In this document: positions 6,563 through 8,837 of the stretch, one piece after another | How positions within the stretch are numbered: position 1 is the stretch's first letter | How the letters are laid out: each line of letters opens with the position of its first letter | Assembly (NCBI GenBank): GCA_034437275.1 | Contig: DAOTUD010000003.1 | Location: 1-8,837, forward strand | From: TC-15 sp034437275 | GTDB taxonomy: Bacteria; Chloroflexota; Anaerolineae; Aggregatilineales; Aggregatilineaceae | Reading direction: 5' to 3' | DNA: 8,837 nt | The notes under the pieces: generated by a model | Database searches by the model: none | The model's input: only the letters and a program-made list of their open reading frames with translations | What the model was told of the DNA's origin: nothing | Translations under genes and position numbers: made by a program

Positions 6563-6587
6563 ACCACAGAATCACAGCGAGTGTCAA
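6558..6587 (-). promoter_or_regulatory. Sigma-70-type promoter of the sugar operon
   Basis: On the minus strand TTGACA (6587-6582, consensus -35) is followed after 18 bases by TTTAAT (6563-6558, five of six matches to the -10 consensus). Transcription would start near 6550 and give a leader of about 65 bases before ATG 6485. The -35 box is only three bases from the IS end at 6591, so any native upstream activator sites have been replaced by IS DNA. Confidence 0.75.
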
Positions 6588-6590
6588 GCC

Positions 6591-6629
6591 CGTACCCCAA
6601 AAAACTCCGTGGAACCGTGAACTGAGGCG
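6591..6629 (+). repeat. Left end of integrase-type IS, inverted copy of 674-712
   Basis: It starts CGTACCCC and ends CTGAGGCG, matching the reverse complement of 674-712 at 34 of 39 positions. The bases before 6591 do not match the corresponding flank of the other copy, which places the IS boundary at about 6591. The transposase start codon follows at 6737. A direct repeat CCGTG lies within it (6608-6612, 6616-6620). Confidence 0.65.
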
Positions 6630-6692
6630 AAAACAACCTGTGCTGGCTGAATTGCACATCCGTTCGGAATTTCCGCCTGAAACAAGTTCGAG

Positions 6693-6698
6693 TACAAT
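6693..6698 (+). promoter_or_regulatory. Possible -10 box of the integrase-type transposase
   Basis: TACAAT (five of six matches to consensus) lies 38 bases before ATG 6737. No good -35 is seen at 16-18 bases upstream (TTTCCG at best). The 11-bp palindrome CGGAA-T-TTCCG (6665-6675) covers that -35 position. GAAAGG before the ATG could be the ribosome binding site. Confidence 0.3.
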
Positions 6699-6736
6699 AG
6701 CCCCTGTGGTCCAGCTAATCAGATGAAAGGTGTGTC

Positions 6737-7471
6737 ATGCGGCGGTTCTTGCCAAGTTTTGTCAAGCGGGGATTGAAGGCGGTTTTGTCACGCGTTGTCG
6801 AGAGGTTACGGAAGTGGACTAAACCGGACAATCATGGTTTGGCGGGCGGGGCAGTGGCGGACGCCACGCGCAGTAAATCGGAGTTGATGTTGGAGAATGC
6901 ACTACTGCGCCGGCAGTTGATCGTGCTGGACCGACAGGTGAAACGACCGCAGTTGAGTTGGCGGGAACGCGGGATGATGGTGCTGCTGGCTAGCAAACTG
7001 CGTGGTTGGAAAGATGCATTGCTGATTGTACAACCGGAGACACTATTGAGGTGGCATCGCGATCTATTTCGATGGGTGTGGCGGCGCAAATCACAACCCA
7101 AACAACAAGGCGGACGTCGTCCGCTGTCAGGGCACATCGTGCGGCTTATCCGGCGTATAGCACGCGAGAACCCGTTGTGGGGAGCAGAACGTATTCGGGG
7201 CGAAATGCTCAAGTTGGATCGGGGGGTCGCCAAGAGCAGTATTCAGAAATACACGCAAGACCTACGGCGGACAGGTCCGTCAGGCCAAAGCTGGGGGACG
7301 TTCCTGCGCAACCATGCCTCAGAGATCTGGGCCTGCGATTTTCTGCAAACGTATGATGCGCTGTTCCGCGGCATCTTCGTGTTTGTGATCATCGAACTGG
7401 AGTCGCGACGGGTGGTGCATATGAATGTGACTCGGCAGCCAAACGACGCATGGGTGGCCCAACAAATCTAG
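6737..7471 (+). pseudogene. Integrase-type (rve) IS transposase, truncated, N-terminal 244 residues
   Basis: The frame has a basic N-terminus and a leucine-rich helix (LENALLRRQLIVLDRQVKR, 52-70). A helix-turn-helix-like segment follows (NPLWGAERIRGEML, 145-158). The start of the DDE catalytic domain is next, with the first Asp at 201 (IWACDFLQTYD) and then FVIIELESRRVVHMNVTRQPNDAWVAQQ. This family normally continues with an RDND-type second Asp and a catalytic Glu. Both are missing because the frame meets TAG at 7469-7471, inside the CTAG that borders the IS4-like element. The other half is not found beyond that element (8710 onwards). The protein is therefore catalytically dead. A relative's C-terminus is at 713-838, but the middle of the gene is in neither place. 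Confidence 0.85.
7468..7471. repeat. CTAG target-site duplication, left copy
   Basis: CTAG directly adjoins the left inverted repeat of the IS4-like element, and an identical CTAG is at 8706-8709. It fits the YTAR-type four-base targets known for some IS groups (IS5, IS701). Because CTAG is itself a palindrome it could instead be the outermost part of the inverted repeats. It carries the stop codons of both the plus-strand integrase remnant (7469-7471) and the minus-strand transposase (7470-7468). Confidence 0.6.
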
Positions 7472-8604
7472 CGACCGGACACTGAACAAGAGTTCGAAAA
7501 AAGCGGATGAGAAAGCAAACAAAAAGTGGGTAAGCCCACATCTGGTATCGGGTCAAAGAGGGCTAAACGCCGCTCGATGAAATCCCAACCAAGGCGAAAA
7601 ATGCTCAAGTCACGCCGGTCGGTGCGGTCGATTTCGCCGGTTTGACCGGTCGTGACCACTTGTTCAGCGATGGCGATCAACCACAAATAAAGCAAACAGG
7701 CCACCAGCGTCAAGCGGGAGAGGCGAAGAAAATGGCGCAAATGGCTGCTTTCCAGGTCGAAACCATGCCCTTTCATATCGCCAAACATTTCCTCGATCCA
7801 CATCCGACGTCGATAAAGACGAAGTGCCGCGTGAGGACCGGGTTGATTGGTCGCCAGAAACCAGGGTTCCTTTTCTTTCGGGTCCCAATACAAGACCAGA
7901 TTGGTCGGATAAGCACTGGCCTGCGTCAGAACGACGTTGCCAAACCACACCTTGTCGCCGCGTTTGAGGGAATACGCATCCAGTCGCTGCCAGGCACTGG
8001 TCCCCTTGGGCATGAACAGAAACTGGCCCGACACACGCAAGGTATAGTCCCAGCCCCAGAACTGAACATATTCAATCAACAACGGATTACCAAATTCGCA
8101 GTCACCCACCAGCGAAACCTGGCAATCTGCCGGGATCAGGTTACACCGTACATAATCCAGGAGCTTGATCTGTTTGGCGGTCGTGGTTCGTCCCTGGGCA
8201 CCCCGGTCCCACACCCACGCGATCGGCAGGCTACGCCGCTGATAAGCCACACTCACCATCAACAACCGGTGCCTGGACGCCACTTTGGTCGCATCCAGGA
8301 TCAGATGGACTGTCCCCGCCCGACTGGCGGCGTACAGCACCTCTGCCGCATAAGGCTTGTACCAGGGGCGGACCCGCACGGCCTCATTGGTCAACCAGCG
8401 CCGGAAGCGCCGGACGATGCTCAACTTTTTGGCGCGCACAGGCGTTTTGCGTGCCACCAGGTTCAACTGCACGCTGCCTGCCTGAAAAATGCCCATCATC
8501 ATCAATATCAGATTAGCCAACCGGCTATCACACTCATCGGGTATTCTTTGCATCAGATACTGATGGAAGTTACGATACAGTTCGGGGATGGCGAAGGTTG
8601 GCAT
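7468..8604 (-). CDS. IS4-type DDE transposase
   Basis: A 378-residue transposase that cuts and joins the element's ends. The catalytic triad is Asp104 (LILDATKV), Asp168 (LVGDCEFG) and Glu271. The IS4-family signature Y-(2)-R-(3)-E-(6)-K is perfect: Tyr264, Arg267, Glu271, Lys278 (YRRRMWIEEMFGDMK). The start at ATG 8604 is preceded by GGAGA at normal spacing. The final codons are GGT CGC TAG, where CG is the last of the IS and CTAG is the flanking target. The stop codon is therefore supplied by the insertion site if CTAG is the duplication. Length and triad spacing are normal. A 355-codon open frame on the opposite strand is a shadow. Confidence 0.92.
   Translation of the reverse strand: MPTFAIPELYRNFHQYLMQRIPDECDSRLANLILMMMGIFQAGSVQLNLVARKTPVRAKKLSIVRRFRRWLTNEAVRVRPWYKPYAAEVLYAASRAGTVHLILDATKVASRHRLLMVSVAYQRRSLPIAWVWDRGAQGRTTTAKQIKLLDYVRCNLIPADCQVSLVGDCEFGNPLLIEYVQFWGWDYTLRVSGQFLFMPKGTSAWQRLDAYSLKRGDKVWFGNVVLTQASAYPTNLVLYWDPKEKEPWFLATNQPGPHAALRLYRRRMWIEEMFGDMKGHGFDLESSHLRHFLRLSRLTLVACLLYLWLIAIAEQVVTTGQTGEIDRTDRRDLSIFRLGWDFIERRLALFDPIPDVGLPTFCLLSHPLFSNSCSVSGR
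7472..7489 (+). repeat. Left terminal inverted repeat of the IS4-like element
   Basis: CGACCGGACACTGAACAA pairs with the reverse complement of 8688-8705, with one mismatch (A/T at the eighth base). It also encodes the last residues of the transposase on the minus strand, so the end is under both protein and DNA-binding constraint. Confidence 0.85.
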
Positions 8605-8705
8605 ACGATTTCTCCGTTTCGGTTTTGTCTCTCAACACAACCTTACTCGGAGTTGTCTTTGCCTTCAACCCCATCCCTCTCGCTCATTTGTTCAGTGACC
8701 GGTCG
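7472..8705 (-). mobile_element. Complete IS4/IS701-like insertion sequence, 1234 bp
   Basis: The element is bounded by 18-bp inverted repeats that match at 17 of 18 positions: CGACCGGACACTGAACAA (7472-7489) and the reverse complement of 8688-8705, CGACCGGTCACTGAACAA. It is flanked by CTAG on both sides. It carries one transposase gene that fills most of the element on the minus strand. Intact ends, an intact gene and a full catalytic set suggest a recently active copy, in contrast to the decayed IS relics around it. Confidence 0.85.
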
Positions 8706-8709
8706 CTAG
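8688..8709 (-). repeat. Right terminal inverted repeat with adjoining CTAG
   Basis: On the minus strand from 8705 to 8688 this reads CGACCGGTCACTGAACAA. The flanking CTAG is at 8706-8709. About 80 bases separate this end from the transposase start codon, where the promoter should lie. I see no strong promoter match there. Confidence 0.8.
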
Positions 8710-8762
8710 GGGATGAGAGCTGAATCGGCGCAAGAGACATCCAAAATCGTGATTCACTGAAA

Positions 8763-8786
8763 CTGCCCTGGAGCGCTCCAGGGCAG
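8763..8786 (-). terminator. Palindromic terminator
   Basis: CTGCCCTGGAGC (8763-8774) is followed directly by its perfect reverse complement, giving a 10-bp GC-rich stem with a GCGC loop. On the minus strand TTTCAGTG follows, a short U-run. On the plus strand the following TGTGTTGTCT is less U-rich. It is probably the terminator of the minus-strand gene whose tail is at 8814-8837, and it may act in both directions. Confidence 0.6.
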
Positions 8787-8813
8787 TGTGTTGTCTGGGC
8801 GGAAAGGCCGCGC

Positions 8814-8837
8814 TACTCGACGATGGTCGTGGGCAGC
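8814..8837 (-). CDS. Possible C-terminal tail of a minus-strand gene (partial)
   Basis: On the minus strand one frame reads LPTTIVE and ends at TAG (8816-8814), and the palindromic terminator lies 27 bases beyond. That order, stop codon then terminator, is the main support. Seven residues cannot identify a family. On the plus strand ATG at 8823 could also begin a frame, with GGAAAGG 16 bases before it, but the spacing is poor. Confidence 0.35.

Noticed and set aside
7642..8709. Long plus-strand frame of 355 codons across the IS4-like element
   Set aside because: It lies entirely opposite the transposase gene, has no recognisable motif and is rich in His, Gln and Arg as expected for the complement of that gene. 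The minus-strand frame has the full catalytic triad and YREK signature.
8710..8762. Possible continuation of the integrase-type transposase (one frame reads ARDIQNRDSLK)
   Set aside because: The resemblance to the family's RDND region is too weak and the surrounding residues do not match. The frame also carries a stop just before it.

Overview
The window reads as a bacterial chromosome segment of middling to high G+C, most likely from a Chloroflexota bacterium (Anaerolineae-like). This is inferred from the style of the sugar-binding protein (a plain signal peptide ending in AAAQD), from the integrase-type transposases, and from the general look of the proteins. No rRNA or other phylogenetic marker is present, so the placement is tentative.

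Layout. Positions 1-509 (+ strand) hold the tail of one gene, a small uncharacterised gene and a rho-independent terminator. Positions 523-838 are a mosaic of insertion sequence (IS) remnants: the 5' end of one transposase on the minus strand is butted against the 3' end of an integrase-type transposase on the plus strand. Positions 925-6587 form one minus-strand carbohydrate operon. In order of transcription it encodes a secreted sugar-binding protein, two CUT1 ABC permeases, a cytoplasmic GH13 neopullulanase/cyclomaltodextrinase-like enzyme and a LacI-family repressor. Positions 6591-7471 are the 5' part of an integrase-type IS on the plus strand. Its gene ends exactly at a complete IS4/IS701-like element (7472-8705) flanked by a CTAG duplication. 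The last 130 bases hold a palindromic terminator and probably the tail of a minus-strand gene.

How the genes work together. The binding protein captures an oligosaccharide outside the membrane and the two permeases carry it in. The GH13 enzyme hydrolyses alpha-glucosidic bonds in the cytoplasm, and the LacI protein, made last from the same mRNA, probably switches the operon off when substrate is absent. The enzyme points to malto-oligosaccharides, cyclodextrins or pullulan fragments. No ATPase gene is present, so a shared MsmK/UgpC-type ATPase elsewhere in the genome is expected. The operon has a strong-looking promoter (TTGACA, 18 bp, TTTAAT). Its -10 and start region are covered by two tandem TGAACCG-type operator sites. 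A hairpin separates the binding-protein gene from the permease genes.

The less ordinary content is the mobile DNA. A 39-bp sequence is repeated in inverted orientation at 674-712 and 6591-6629 (34 of 39 identical). It marks two related IS ends that face each other across the operon, so the whole sugar operon sits inside a composite-transposon-like arrangement. One of these ends lies three bases from the operon's -35 box. The complete IS element also appears to take its transposase stop codon from the CTAG target sequence. I saw no CRISPR array, tRNA, rRNA or wholly new type of system.
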